The notes under the pieces were generated by a model. The model made no database searches and was not told where the DNA came from. It saw only the letters and a list, made by a program, of their open reading frames with translations. From Chryseobacterium viscerum (GTDB lineage Bacteria > Bacteroidota > Bacteroidia > Flavobacteriales > Weeksellaceae), in contig NZ_JAPDFT010000001.1 in NCBI RefSeq assembly GCF_025949665.1, positions 1,922,001 through 1,986,000 of the forward strand: 64,000 nucleotides of DNA, read 5' to 3'. Of this stretch, positions 9,439 to 18,443 are shown one piece after another (position 1 is the stretch's first letter; each line of letters opens with the position of its first letter). The position numbers were made by a program, and so were the translations under genes.

Positions 9439-10983
9439 ATGGCAGAATTGCAGAAAGATTTTTTGTTTGTATTGGTAAAGTCATTGACCACCTCTGAAAA
9501 ACGACAGTTTAAATTATATGTCAACCGTCTCGGAATTAATGTAGATGCCAAATTTCTGCTGCTCTTTTCCGAAATGGATAAGATGAAAGAATATGATGAA
9601 AGTATAATTATTGAGAAAAAAATCTCTACCAAACAGCAACTTTCCAACCTTAAAGCCCATCTTTACAAACAGATCCTCGTAAGTCTTCGTATGAACCCGA
9701 GCCATCAGAACTATAGAATTCAGCTTCGTGAACAGTTGGATTTTGCCAATATTCTGTATCAGAAAGGACTTTACAAGCAGGCTCTGAAGATATTGGACAA
9801 AACCAAGCAGTCTGCATTGGAACTGGATGAAAAAAGTATTGCATCTGAAATCATAGATCTTGAAAAAGTAATTGAATCACAATTCATTACCCGAAGTATT
9901 GAAGGCCGCGCTGAAGAGCTTATTAAGCAATCTCAAGAGATCAGCAAACAGAACCGTTATACCACCAAACTGTCTAATCTTTCTCTGAAATTATACAGCG
10001 AAATGCTTACCCACGGCTATGTAAAAAATGATGCAGACCGTCAGGAAGTAATGGATGTTTTTAATGCCCAGATTAAAAATATAAACCCTGAGAAGTTAAA
10101 CTTCACGGAAAAACTTTGGTATTATAAAGCTCATGTCTGGAAGAACCAGCTTTTGCAGGATTATAAATACACTTTGAAATATGCTTATCAATGGGTTGAT
10201 CTTTTTCATAAAAAGCCTGAAATGATTTACAGCCACCCGGTTTGGTATATCAAAGGGAATACTTATCTATTGAAGATCCTGTTTTTATATGGCAATATTG
10301 ATATTCTGGAGGAGCATTTCGCGAATTTTAATAAAATGGTACATGCTGAGAATTTTATCCAGAATGAAAATCTTCAGTCTCTTATTTTCCTTACCCATTA
10401 CAATACGCTGATGAATATCCACTTTGTAAAAGGCGAATTTTTCACAGGAACCAAGCTTATTCCTGAAGTGGAATTAAAAATGGAAAAACTCAGAGAAAGA
10501 ATTGATGAACATCATTTTATGATTCTCTATCTGAAAATGGCTGCCATGTTCTTTGGCAGTAAAATGTTTGACAAATCGATTGAATATTCTATGAGAGTCA
10601 TAGAATCTAGAGGAAACGTACAGGAAGATCTGCTTTTCCATACCAGAATTCTAATCTTAATGGCAAAATATGAATCAGGTAATGATGAAGATTATGATGA
10701 ATTTATTGCTTCTACTTTAAAGTTTGCTAAAAAAATGAAAAAGCCGGAAGAATTCCACTTTGAGAGTATTCAGTTTTTTAAGAATCTTAATAATCAAGTT
10801 TTGGATCAAAGGCAGAAAGCGTTTGAAAGTTTTGATAAAAAACTGGAAGCGTTTTCTAAAAATGAATATTACAGACGGTCATTATTTTATATTGATATCC
10901 ATGGATGGATCAAATCTAAAGTCCAGAACGTGGACGTGATTGAGATCATCAAGCAGAAAGTCAAGTATAAAAGAAAACATTAA
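9439..10983 (+). CDS. Large helical-repeat (TPR-like) protein, unknown role
   Basis: 514 residues, almost wholly alpha-helical, with TPR-like helix pairs (for example FANILYQKGLYKQALKILDK at about 105-125 and repeats further on). No signal peptide and no membrane segment, so cytoplasmic. No catalytic motif is visible. It diverges from the leucine operon across 148 bases that must hold both promoters. Proteins of this type are widespread in Flavobacteriia; I cannot assign a function. Confidence 0.8.
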   Translation: MAELQKDFLFVLVKSLTTSEKRQFKLYVNRLGINVDAKFLLLFSEMDKMKEYDESIIIEKKISTKQQLSNLKAHLYKQILVSLRMNPSHQNYRIQLREQLDFANILYQKGLYKQALKILDKTKQSALELDEKSIASEIIDLEKVIESQFITRSIEGRAEELIKQSQEISKQNRYTTKLSNLSLKLYSEMLTHGYVKNDADRQEVMDVFNAQIKNINPEKLNFTEKLWYYKAHVWKNQLLQDYKYTLKYAYQWVDLFHKKPEMIYSHPVWYIKGNTYLLKILFLYGNIDILEEHFANFNKMVHAENFIQNENLQSLIFLTHYNTLMNIHFVKGEFFTGTKLIPEVELKMEKLRERIDEHHFMILYLKMAAMFFGSKMFDKSIEYSMRVIESRGNVQEDLLFHTRILILMAKYESGNDEDYDEFIASTLKFAKKMKKPEEFHFESIQFFKNLNNQVLDQRQKAFESFDKKLEAFSKNEYYRRSLFYIDIHGWIKSKVQNVDVIEIIKQKVKYKRKH

Positions 10984-11075
10984 ATAAAATTACATAAAAT
11001 TCATTATTACAATAAATTACACTATTTTATTTAATGTAAAATTAAACATTGAAAATCGTTGGTTGAAAAAAATAA

Positions 11076-11147
11076 TCTCTCGCAGATTGAGCAAATTAAG
11101 CAGATCTTTTTAAGTGCATCTTTGAAATCAGCTGAATCTGCGAGAGA
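11076..11147. repeat. Palindromic intergenic repeat (CGCAGATT family)
   Basis: A perfect 13-base inverted repeat, TCTCTCGCAGATT at 11076-11088 and its complement at 11135-11147, encloses further direct copies of a (C/A)GCAGATT-like unit. A related CTCGCAGATTGAGGAGATTACGCAGA occurs at 40893-40918, so this is a dispersed element and not a simple terminator. Confidence 0.7.
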
Positions 11148-11170
11148 ATAAAATGATCTTAAATTCTGCT

Positions 11171-12145
11171 TTATTTATACATACTCTCTATAAAATGTAA
11201 TGCATTTTTATGACTGATTTTTTCTACCAGTTCGGATGAAAAGCGTTTTTCAATTTCTTTATTGATTGCATTAAAAGCAGATGCGTCATCATATCCTTCA
11301 AAGAAAATTGGATAACGGGATTTATCGGGATGGTTTTTCCAAAAATAAAAATCTGCACCATAAGCAATAGCATCTTCACCTCCTAAATCAAGACCGTATT
11401 GAATATGTTCATATAATACCTCTGCATTTCTCTCATCAATACAATTACGGATAAAATTGAGGCCTATTAATCCTTTTCTTTTAATAACTTCTTTTGCCAG
11501 TTCATCTGGAAGGTTCCTCTTTTTGTCATGTACTTGTCTATAGTTAGAATGACTTGCCAAAATAGGAATCCTGTAGTTTCTTTGATCTATATAATTCAGA
11601 ATTCCATAGGCAAGCTGATCACTGGTATGCGCCAGATCAATAGCAATATTTTTTTCTGAAATATAATCAAGCAGAACTTTTCCATCATCTTTAAGTCCTA
11701 CCTCAGAATAGTTTCCTCCTCCAAAGCGGTTCTCAGTATGATGGGTTATTCCCAGGTAAAGAATTCGCTGTGTTTTTTCAATGATAGCTTCCAGATTTTT
11801 AAAACCGGATTCCAGGGTATCATTTTCGCCACAAAAGCCGGATGCATTTTCAATAGAAGCAATAACTCCTACTTTATCTGTGTTCTCAGAGTTTTTATAA
11901 TTTTCACCATCAAATAGGAAAAAATTTTCATTCTGTAGGAAATCTGAGAATATTTCGCTCTGTCTTGCTCCATAAACAGTACTATTATCCCCTGTTGCAG
12001 AGTATATAGCCATAACCTGAAGTTTTACATTTCCCTCTTTTAAATAAGGAAGTGAACAGCCAAGCTCTTTGTCATCAATTAATGAGCCCGGTTCTAATAA
12101 ATAGCACAATAAATCGCAATGCAGATCAACATTTATCGTATTCAT
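11171..12145 (-). CDS. Dipeptidase, peptidase family M19
   Basis: 324 residues, no signal peptide. M19 (renal dipeptidase-like) enzymes are two-zinc amidohydrolases that cleave dipeptides, often D-amino acid containing. The first zinc motif HxD is VDLHCD at residues 7-11; a later metal and substrate block is LASHSNYRQVHDKKRNLPDE and then YGADFYFW. Shorter than many M19 enzymes (about 350-400). Stands alone on the minus strand between a repeat element and thrS. Cytoplasmic location would suggest peptide or peptidoglycan turnover. Confidence 0.85.
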   Translation of the reverse strand: MNTINVDLHCDLLCYLLEPGSLIDDKELGCSLPYLKEGNVKLQVMAIYSATGDNSTVYGARQSEIFSDFLQNENFFLFDGENYKNSENTDKVGVIASIENASGFCGENDTLESGFKNLEAIIEKTQRILYLGITHHTENRFGGGNYSEVGLKDDGKVLLDYISEKNIAIDLAHTSDQLAYGILNYIDQRNYRIPILASHSNYRQVHDKKRNLPDELAKEVIKRKGLIGLNFIRNCIDERNAEVLYEHIQYGLDLGGEDAIAYGADFYFWKNHPDKSRYPIFFEGYDDASAFNAINKEIEKRFSSELVEKISHKNALHFIESMYK

Positions 12146-12356
12146 ATTGAAGTGTAATTTGTTTGTTTTTAAAGAGTTTTAAAAGGAAAACGAGTCTTAA
12201 TAATAAGGAAATACATACCCGGAAATTCTGAAGTATTTTTCTGTAGTAAACTGAATCTGGAATTCAATGAGACAAAAACACCCCTGTTTTTCTTTTTTTA
12301 ATATTAATTCTCATTTTAAATATATTGCTAATATAGTATTTTATCTAAAAATTCCG

Positions 12357-12364
12357 TATTTTTG
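12357..12364 (+). promoter_or_regulatory. -7 promoter box TATTTTTG of thrS
   Basis: A TAnnTTTG match 25 bases before the thrS ATG. No convincing -33 TTG at the right distance is seen, so the box stands alone. Confidence 0.5.
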
Positions 12365-12388
12365 CATCTTAAAATTTCTTAGTAAACA

Positions 12389-14308
12389 ATGATAAAAATT
12401 ACACTTCCAGACAATAGTGTCAAAGAATTCGAGGGAGCAGTGACTCCTCTAGATGTGGCAAAATCTATAAGCGAGGGATTGGCTAGAAACACCATTTCCG
12501 CAATTGTTAATGATAAACAAGTAGAAACTACCACACCTATAACCACGGATTCTACGGTACAGCTTTTGACCTGGAATGATGATCTTGGAAAGAAGGCTTT
12601 CTGGCACTCTTCTGCCCACCTTTTGGCACAGGCTATCCTTGAGTTTTATCCTAATGCTAAGTTGACCATTGGCCCTGCCATCGAAAGTGGATTCTACTAT
12701 GATGTAGATTTCGGGGATGAAAGCTTATCTGAAAAAGATTTTGAAAAGATTGAGAAAAAGATCTTAGAAAACGCGAAGAAAGGTTCTACCTTCTCTCTTT
12801 ATCCGGTTTCTAAAGAAGATGCTTTAAAAACATATGCAGACAATCCTTACAAAGTGGAACTGATCTCTAATCTTAATGATGGAGAAATCACTTTTGTAAC
12901 GCACGATAATTTCACAGACTTATGTCGTGGTGGTCATATTCCGAATACAGGAATTGTAAAGGCGGTTAAAATTTTAAATGCAGCCGGAGCATATTGGAGA
13001 GGAAATGAAAAGAACCCTCAATTGACAAGAGTATATGGTATTTCTTTCCCTAAGCAGAAAGATCTTACTGAATACCTTGAGAGATTGGAGGAAGCCAAAA
13101 GAAGAGACCACAGAAAATTAGGTAAAGAACTTGGAATTTTTGCATTCTCTGAAAAAGTAGGTGCCGGTTTACCACTTTGGCTGCCAAAAGGTACTGCTTT
13201 AAGAAGAAAACTAGAGAATTTCCTTTCTGATGCTCAGAAAAAAGGAGGTTATGAATTTGTAATGTCTCCACACATCGGGGCAAAAGAATTATACGTAACT
13301 TCAGGACACTGGGATAAATATGGGGAAGATAGCTTCCAGCCGATCAAAACTCCGAATGAAGGAGAAGAATTCTTGCTGAAACCAATGAACTGTCCTCACC
13401 ACTGTGAAATTTACAAAACTTCACAATGGAGCTACAGAGATTTACCAAAAAGATATGCAGAATTCGGAACAGTATACAGATATGAGCAAAGTGGAGAACT
13501 TCACGGATTAACGAGAGTTCGTGGATTTACTCAGGATGATGCCCACCTTTTCTGTACTCCGGATCAGCTTTCTGAAGAATTTGAAAAGGTAATTGATCTT
13601 ACTCTTTATGTTTTCAAATCTTTAGGTTTTGAAGACTTTGTAACGCAGGTATCATTAAGAGATCCTGAAAACAAACAAAAGTATATCGGTTCTGATGAGA
13701 ATTGGGAGAAAGCAGAAAGTGCAATCATCAATGCAGCTCAGAAGAAAGGTTTAAAAACTGTAGTAGAATACGGTGAAGCGGCATTCTACGGTCCTAAGCT
13801 TGACTTCATGGTGAAAGATGCTTTGGGAAGAAAATGGCAGCTGGGAACTATCCAGGTAGATTATAACCTTCCTGAAAGATTTGATCTTCATTATATCGGA
13901 AATGATAATGAAAAACACAGACCGGTAATGATCCACAGAGCACCATTTGGTTCTATGGAGCGCTTCATTGCTATTTTGCTGGAAAACACAGCAGGTGATT
14001 TCCCATTATGGCTAAGCCCGGATCAGTTTATTATTCTACCGATCAGTGAAAAATATGTAGATTATTCAAAAAAAGTTTCACAATTTTTGGAAAATCACGA
14101 TATTAGCGGTCAGATTGACGACAGAAATGAGAAAACGGGTAAGAAAATCCGTGATGCAGAATTGAATAAGATTCCTTTCATGCTTGTAGTAGGAGAAAAT
14201 GAAGAAAAAGAAGGCACGATTTCTGTAAGAAGACGTGGAGAAGGAGATCTTGGAGTGATGAAACTGGAGGATTTCGTTGCTTACTTTAAAAAGGAGGCAG
14301 CCATATAA
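12389..14308 (+). CDS. thrS: Threonyl-tRNA synthetase
   Basis: 639 residues, usual length. Domains in order: N-terminal TGS (1-60), editing domain (about 65-225; [10 protein letters not shown], later [11 protein letters not shown] with the conserved Cys and His), class II catalytic core (about 240-530; [10 protein letters not shown] with the zinc-binding Cys, [28 protein letters not shown] as motif 2, [12 protein letters not shown] as motif 3) and anticodon-binding domain (535-639). Normally followed directly by infC, rpmI and rplT; here only infC follows. Confidence 0.98.
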   Translation: MIKITLPDNSVKEFEGAVTPLDVAKSISEGLARNTISAIVNDKQVETTTPITTDSTVQLLTWNDDLGKKAFWHSSAHLLAQAILEFYPNAKLTIGPAIESGFYYDVDFGDESLSEKDFEKIEKKILENAKKGSTFSLYPVSKEDALKTYADNPYKVELISNLNDGEITFVTHDNFTDLCRGGHIPNTGIVKAVKILNAAGAYWRGNEKNPQLTRVYGISFPKQKDLTEYLERLEEAKRRDHRKLGKELGIFAFSEKVGAGLPLWLPKGTALRRKLENFLSDAQKKGGYEFVMSPHIGAKELYVTSGHWDKYGEDSFQPIKTPNEGEEFLLKPMNCPHHCEIYKTSQWSYRDLPKRYAEFGTVYRYEQSGELHGLTRVRGFTQDDAHLFCTPDQLSEEFEKVIDLTLYVFKSLGFEDFVTQVSLRDPENKQKYIGSDENWEKAESAIINAAQKKGLKTVVEYGEAAFYGPKLDFMVKDALGRKWQLGTIQVDYNLPERFDLHYIGNDNEKHRPVMIHRAPFGSMERFIAILLENTAGDFPLWLSPDQFIILPISEKYVDYSKKVSQFLENHDISGQIDDRNEKTGKKIRDAELNKIPFMLVVGENEEKEGTISVRRRGEGDLGVMKLEDFVAYFKKEAAI

Positions 14309-14419
14309 ATTTAAAATTAAAAGATTGAATGATTCGAAGATTAAAAAATTACTGAATCTTTCAATTTTAAATATTTAAATCAATTAAATTAAGTAATTAA
14401 CCAATAAAATTATAATACA

Positions 14420-14980
14420 ATAGCACAAAGATTTAACAACAGGGGCCCACAAAGACGTCCTGTACAGGAGGACTTACACTTGATCAACGATAAAATTCGT
14501 GTGAGAGAGCTTCGTTTGGTGGGCGATAACGTAGAGCCAGGAATTTATCCAATTGACAAGGCAAGACAGATTGCTGCGGACCAGGAATTGGATTTAGTAG
14601 TAATTTCTGATAAGGCTGAACCTTTTATTGCAAGAATATTAGAATATAAGAAATTCTTATATGAGCAAAAGAAAAAACAGAAGGAACTTAAAGCTAAGCA
14701 AGTAAAAGTGGTTGTAAAAGAGATCCGTTTCGGACCTCAGACTGATGACCATGATTACGAATTCAAGAAGAAGCATGCTGAAAAATTCCTTGAAGAAGGT
14801 TCTAAGCTAAAAACCTACGTATTTTTTAAAGGACGTTCGATTATCTTTAAGGACCAGGGAGAAATTTTGCTTTTAAAACTAGCTCAGGAACTAGAGCATG
14901 TGGGTAAAGTAGACCAGCTTCCTAAACTTGAAGGAAAAAGGATGATTATGATGATGAGTCCTAAAAAACCGGCAAAATAA
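14420..14980 (+). CDS. infC: Translation initiation factor IF-3, probable AUA start
   Basis: The TTG at 14480 would give 166 residues starting at MINDKIRV, but the frame continues upstream without a stop to 14408 and reads [20 protein letters not shown], the typical basic IF-3 N-terminus. No ATG, GTG or TTG exists there; ATA at 14420 gives 186 residues, close to the family norm of about 180. E. coli infC starts at the equally rare AUU and IF-3 uses this to control its own synthesis. The N-domain ([20 protein letters not shown]) and C-domain ([19 protein letters not shown]) are intact. The exact start is inference; ATT-type alternatives are not in frame. Confidence 0.93.
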   Translation: MAQRFNNRGPQRRPVQEDLHLINDKIRVRELRLVGDNVEPGIYPIDKARQIAADQELDLVVISDKAEPFIARILEYKKFLYEQKKKQKELKAKQVKVVVKEIRFGPQTDDHDYEFKKKHAEKFLEEGSKLKTYVFFKGRSIIFKDQGEILLLKLAQELEHVGKVDQLPKLEGKRMIMMMSPKKPAK

Positions 14981-15001
14981 TTAAGTCATTATTTTACATA
15001 T

Positions 15002-15032
15002 AAAACCTCAAAGCAATTTGAGGTTTTTTATT
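15002..15032 (+). terminator. Rho-independent terminator after infC
   Basis: AAAACCTCAAA pairs with TTTGAGGTTTT across the tetraloop GCAA (15013-15016), followed by TTTATTTT. This ends the thrS-infC unit, where rpmI would usually follow. Confidence 0.9.
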
Positions 15033-15127
15033 TTGAGTACTTCTGGAAAACTTTAAAGATCGTGGATCCAGACTGCTCTATCGTCTGAATTAACGATCAA
15101 TCTTTTAAAAATATTTATAAAACTTTA

Positions 15128-15691
15128 CTATCCTTCAAAATCACCACAATCATGCTCTGTAAAAAGAGGTAAAGCTTTTGGGGTGGTGAAATATTTGGAT
15201 ACTCTTTTGTTTTTTAATTCCAGTTTCTGACCTTCTATTACTAATTCATAAACAGGTGCTTTCTTATCTATTTGAGTTATTATATATGTTCTTTCCGGTG
15301 TTTTTAAGATAGTTTTTTTTCCTTCATCAGAGAATGAGAAATCCCTGATTTCAAATGTATCTTTTTCATCGCAAACGTTTGTCCATATCATTTTATTCCT
15401 CGTAATGGATAAGCTTGCTAAATCGCATGAATAACAATTCCCTGAGAACTCTATCCCATATTTCTCATATACATTTGTGCTTTTACCATTCAATACATCA
15501 ATAGGAACCAACGCTGAAAATTCACTTGGAATTTCTGATTTTACTACATCATTCTTTCCCGGATCAGGTGTAGAAATCTGAGCTGGTTTTGCATCTCGAG
15601 GCGCATTTTTTTCAAACTTTTTTTCTGTAGCAGGTGAGCAGGAAGCTAACAGTATTATGACAACTGAAAGGCTGGTTATTACGTTTTTCAT
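15128..15691 (-). CDS. Lipoprotein of unknown function
   Basis: 187 residues with a lipoprotein signal (VVIILLASC, Cys at 18) followed by a Pro-, Lys- and Thr-rich linker to about 60. The rest is a beta-rich domain with a CYSC pair and further cysteines (DVC, DCGDFEG) that may form disulfides. No family recognised. First gene of the block between infC and rpmI. Confidence 0.7.
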   Translation of the reverse strand: MKNVITSLSVVIILLASCSPATEKKFEKNAPRDAKPAQISTPDPGKNDVVKSEIPSEFSALVPIDVLNGKSTNVYEKYGIEFSGNCYSCDLASLSITRNKMIWTNVCDEKDTFEIRDFSFSDEGKKTILKTPERTYIITQIDKKAPVYELVIEGQKLELKNKRVSKYFTTPKALPLFTEHDCGDFEG

Positions 15692-15849
15692 TTTTTATAA
15701 ATAATTTTATAATACTTAGTTTATCGTTTGGTAAAATTGTCCAAATTCTGCCATTCAATATATCCCTGTTTTCAGCCATTTATTCCCTATATCAGGCGGT
15801 TTTGTTGGCTGTCGGTCTGAATACTGATACATTTGCCAGAAAGTATAAA

Positions 15850-16923
15850 ATGAAAATTTTAAATCAAATCTTCATCTCATCTATGGTTGTTTTTGTGGGA
15901 TGCAATCAGCAGAATACAAAGACAGAAAAAAACAAGGCAGAAACTGAAGTTAAGCAAAAAAAGATAACACTGTCCGATTTCAAAAAAATAAAGGGTGTAG
16001 ATAATGTGCAGGATGTTCCGTTTCAATTATTTACCAAACTTGATTCTGTACAATTCTTTGTGTCTCCGAATAAAGATGGTGCTCATCTGAAAATGGCTTA
16101 TAATAAGTTCGATAATTACTACGGATTTGAAGAATTTGAAGACTTCTACTCTATTCATTACAGTATTAATAACAATATTTCGAACAGCATTGAGGCTTTT
16201 GTCCTGAAATCAGAATTTAAAGCCGCATTTGAACTGACATTACAAGGTCTAGATCTTTATGAAATCAGAAGCAGTACATTTAAGGAATCAAGTGATTTTA
16301 AAAACAAATCTTTTAAAAAATTTGGTACCATTGCAGAGATTTCAGAGCAGGAATTTAAAGCAAACTCAAAAAATAAAATCGGTGAAGAATTAGTGAGAAA
16401 CCCCAATATACAATTGCAGAATGGTGACTGGGTATACACTGAAAATGGCAGAAAAGAGATCATTACACAACATGAAAATATATCTACGGAAACCGGACCT
16501 TTGGCTAATGAATATGTAGGACGATCCCCTTATTTAAACCTTGAGGTTTTCAGAGAAAATTCTGACGAAGTTGTAGATTCTTTCTATTCTTTTTACAATA
16601 TAAAAAATACAGTTATGTTTGAACTGGGTACAGAAGGTTATCCGCAGATTCTTCCTACTAAAGGCTGGGTTACCTCTGTCTCATCCAATAATGATGTGGG
16701 GAGTAATTTTGTTATTTCTAAATACCAACCACAAACCAAAAAACAGGACAATCTTTTATACGTGAATTTTACCAACTTCAAAATAGCTGATAATAAAAAG
16801 GCATTCTGGACAGATAATGATACCTTTTATGCAGAAGTCTATCCGCTTAATTCATCTGCAGCCAATGGTAAAAAACAGAAAACGGCTTTTATAAAAATTC
16901 AGCTGAAAGCGAATCTGTTTTAG
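15850..16923 (+). CDS. Lipoprotein of unknown function
   Basis: 357 residues from the ATG at 15850, chosen because it gives a proper lipoprotein signal (MKILNQIFISSMVVFVGC, Cys18); the longer frame from a TTG at 15802 would add 16 residues and bury the signal. A Lys/Glu-rich linker follows. The remainder is soluble, rich in aromatic and acidic residues, without a motif I recognise. Divergent from the lipoprotein gene at 15128-15691. Confidence 0.7.
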   Translation: MKILNQIFISSMVVFVGCNQQNTKTEKNKAETEVKQKKITLSDFKKIKGVDNVQDVPFQLFTKLDSVQFFVSPNKDGAHLKMAYNKFDNYYGFEEFEDFYSIHYSINNNISNSIEAFVLKSEFKAAFELTLQGLDLYEIRSSTFKESSDFKNKSFKKFGTIAEISEQEFKANSKNKIGEELVRNPNIQLQNGDWVYTENGRKEIITQHENISTETGPLANEYVGRSPYLNLEVFRENSDEVVDSFYSFYNIKNTVMFELGTEGYPQILPTKGWVTSVSSNNDVGSNFVISKYQPQTKKQDNLLYVNFTNFKIADNKKAFWTDNDTFYAEVYPLNSSAANGKKQKTAFIKIQLKANLF

Positions 16924-17131
16924 GAAAGATTTTTTTCAAAGAGTAAAATTAATTTTTTATGGCTGGAAACTGGGGATTAATCATTGCAACTTATTAAGAA
17001 ATAAAAATGTATAACATTCGCCTGAAATTCTGTTATAGAACTTCAATAACTTCGCGCTCCAGCTTCAATCTTCTGCCCCACATCATTAAAAACCCCTGAA
17101 ACCAGCCAGTGTATATGGTATTAAAGTCTAA

Positions 17132-17139
17132 TATCTTTG
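17132..17139 (+). promoter_or_regulatory. -7 promoter box TATCTTTG
   Basis: Perfect TAnnTTTG box 22 bases before the ATG at 17162. Confidence 0.65.
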
Positions 17140-17161
17140 CGGTAATATTTAAAGAGATACA

Positions 17162-17728
17162 ATGAAAAAATTAAGTTTGACCATCCTTTTTTGTTTACTA
17201 AGTTTTATAACTTTTGCACAATCGCTGAAAGTAGTTATTAAACAGGACGGAAAAGTGATTAAACCTGTAAATGATGTCTACGACCTGAAAAAATCAACTT
17301 TCCAATTTGAGATTATGTCTTCCAATCTTGAAGGGTTTTTAGTAGGAGCCACTACAAATAAAGATATTTATGCTGGAGCTCTGGGTGTTTTAAACACCGA
17401 GGTTCCATGGTTTCAGAATACAGGTATGGCTGAGGAATTGTATAATAAGGACAAAGAAATGTTTTTAATGGATTCAGCGCCTTCGTACTGGTATTATACT
17501 GATGTGAAAGATCATAGATTCGATAAAAACCCTAAAGGTAATGCAAAACAATGGACCGCTACACGTACGATCACTCGTTTTTATGATATTATGGTGGATC
17601 AACCCATTGATTTAAAGGATTTTGACGGCAGAGTTTTCATACTAATGTATCAACCTGAATATAACGACGAGTATGATTTAATAGGAAAGAAAAACCTGTT
17701 TCAGGCTGCTTTGAGGTTCAAGGATTAA
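17162..17728 (+). CDS. Secreted protein of unknown function
   Basis: 188 residues with a clear signal peptide (hydrophobic 5-18, cleavage after TFAQ). The mature protein is soluble, with repeated aromatic stretches such as SYWYYTDV and FILMYQPEYNDEYDL. I recognise no family. Single gene between its own promoter box at 17132 and a terminator. Confidence 0.7.
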   Translation: MKKLSLTILFCLLSFITFAQSLKVVIKQDGKVIKPVNDVYDLKKSTFQFEIMSSNLEGFLVGATTNKDIYAGALGVLNTEVPWFQNTGMAEELYNKDKEMFLMDSAPSYWYYTDVKDHRFDKNPKGNAKQWTATRTITRFYDIMVDQPIDLKDFDGRVFILMYQPEYNDEYDLIGKKNLFQAALRFKD

Positions 17729-17757
17729 TAAGTACACACCCAATTATTTGATTATAT

Positions 17758-17798
17758 AAAAAAAGGTCTGCCTTTACGATGTAAGCAGACCTTTTTGC
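17758..17798. terminator. Bidirectional terminator
   Basis: AAAAGGTCTGC (17761-17771) pairs with GCAGACCTTTT (17785-17795), with A- and T-runs outside. It serves the secreted protein on the plus strand and the response regulator on the minus strand. Confidence 0.85.
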
Positions 17799-17811
17799 TG
17801 GATGAATATTT

Positions 17812-18441
17812 TTATTCGATCACCAGACCGTATTCTATAGCCAGCTTAATAGCGGAACTCAGATTAGAGGTTTGAAATTTTTCAATAAGGTTTTTTCTGT
17901 GGCTTTCTACCGTGTGCGGGCTGATAAATAGCTTTTCTGCCATTTGATTGGTTGTAAGTCCTTTTGCTGCTTCGGCTAAAATTTCCTTTTCTCTTCGTGT
18001 CAGTTTCGGGACCTGATTTAATCCATCTCCATTTTTTTTCTCCAGAACAGACTTGGTTTGTGAGCATAAAAACCGGTTGCCGGCATATACGGCAGTGATC
18101 CCTTCAAGGATTTCGGAAACTGAAGCATTTTTTTGAATGTATCCCAAAGCACCTTCAGCAAGGGTACTGTTAATTACAGGCAGTTCATTGTGAACGCTCA
18201 GTATAATAATTTGCAGATTTCCATACTTTTTCTTCAATAGTTTTATCAGTTCGATGCTGTTGATATCTACCAGATTGATGTCCAACAGCAGAATATCGAC
18301 CGCTTGTTTTGCCAGACCTGCATTCATTTCAGCAACGTTTCTGAAACAATCTACAACATCTATCGTATTGCTGTGTCCTAAAATATTCTTCAGCCCTTCC
18401 AGGAGAAGTGGATGATCATCTGTTATGGCTACTTTTATCAT
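17812..18441 (-). CDS. NarL/FixJ-type response regulator
   Basis: 209 residues: receiver domain (1-120) with acidic pocket Asp8-Asp9, phosphoacceptor Asp54 (LLLDINL) and a LuxR-type helix-turn-helix (about 147-205; LTRREKEILAEAAKGLTTNQMAEKLFIS). Transcription regulator, phosphorylated by the sensor kinase encoded 2 bases upstream. Targets unknown. Confidence 0.93.
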   Translation of the reverse strand: MIKVAITDDHPLLLEGLKNILGHSNTIDVVDCFRNVAEMNAGLAKQAVDILLLDINLVDINSIELIKLLKKKYGNLQIIILSVHNELPVINSTLAEGALGYIQKNASVSEILEGITAVYAGNRFLCSQTKSVLEKKNGDGLNQVPKLTRREKEILAEAAKGLTTNQMAEKLFISPHTVESHRKNLIEKFQTSNLSSAIKLAIEYGLVIE

Positions 18442-18443
18442 GT

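Noticed and set aside
12268..12393. 41-codon frame overlapping the thrS start, considered as a leader peptide
   Set aside because: Rich in Phe and Ile, not Thr, and the likely thrS promoter box at 12357 lies inside it.
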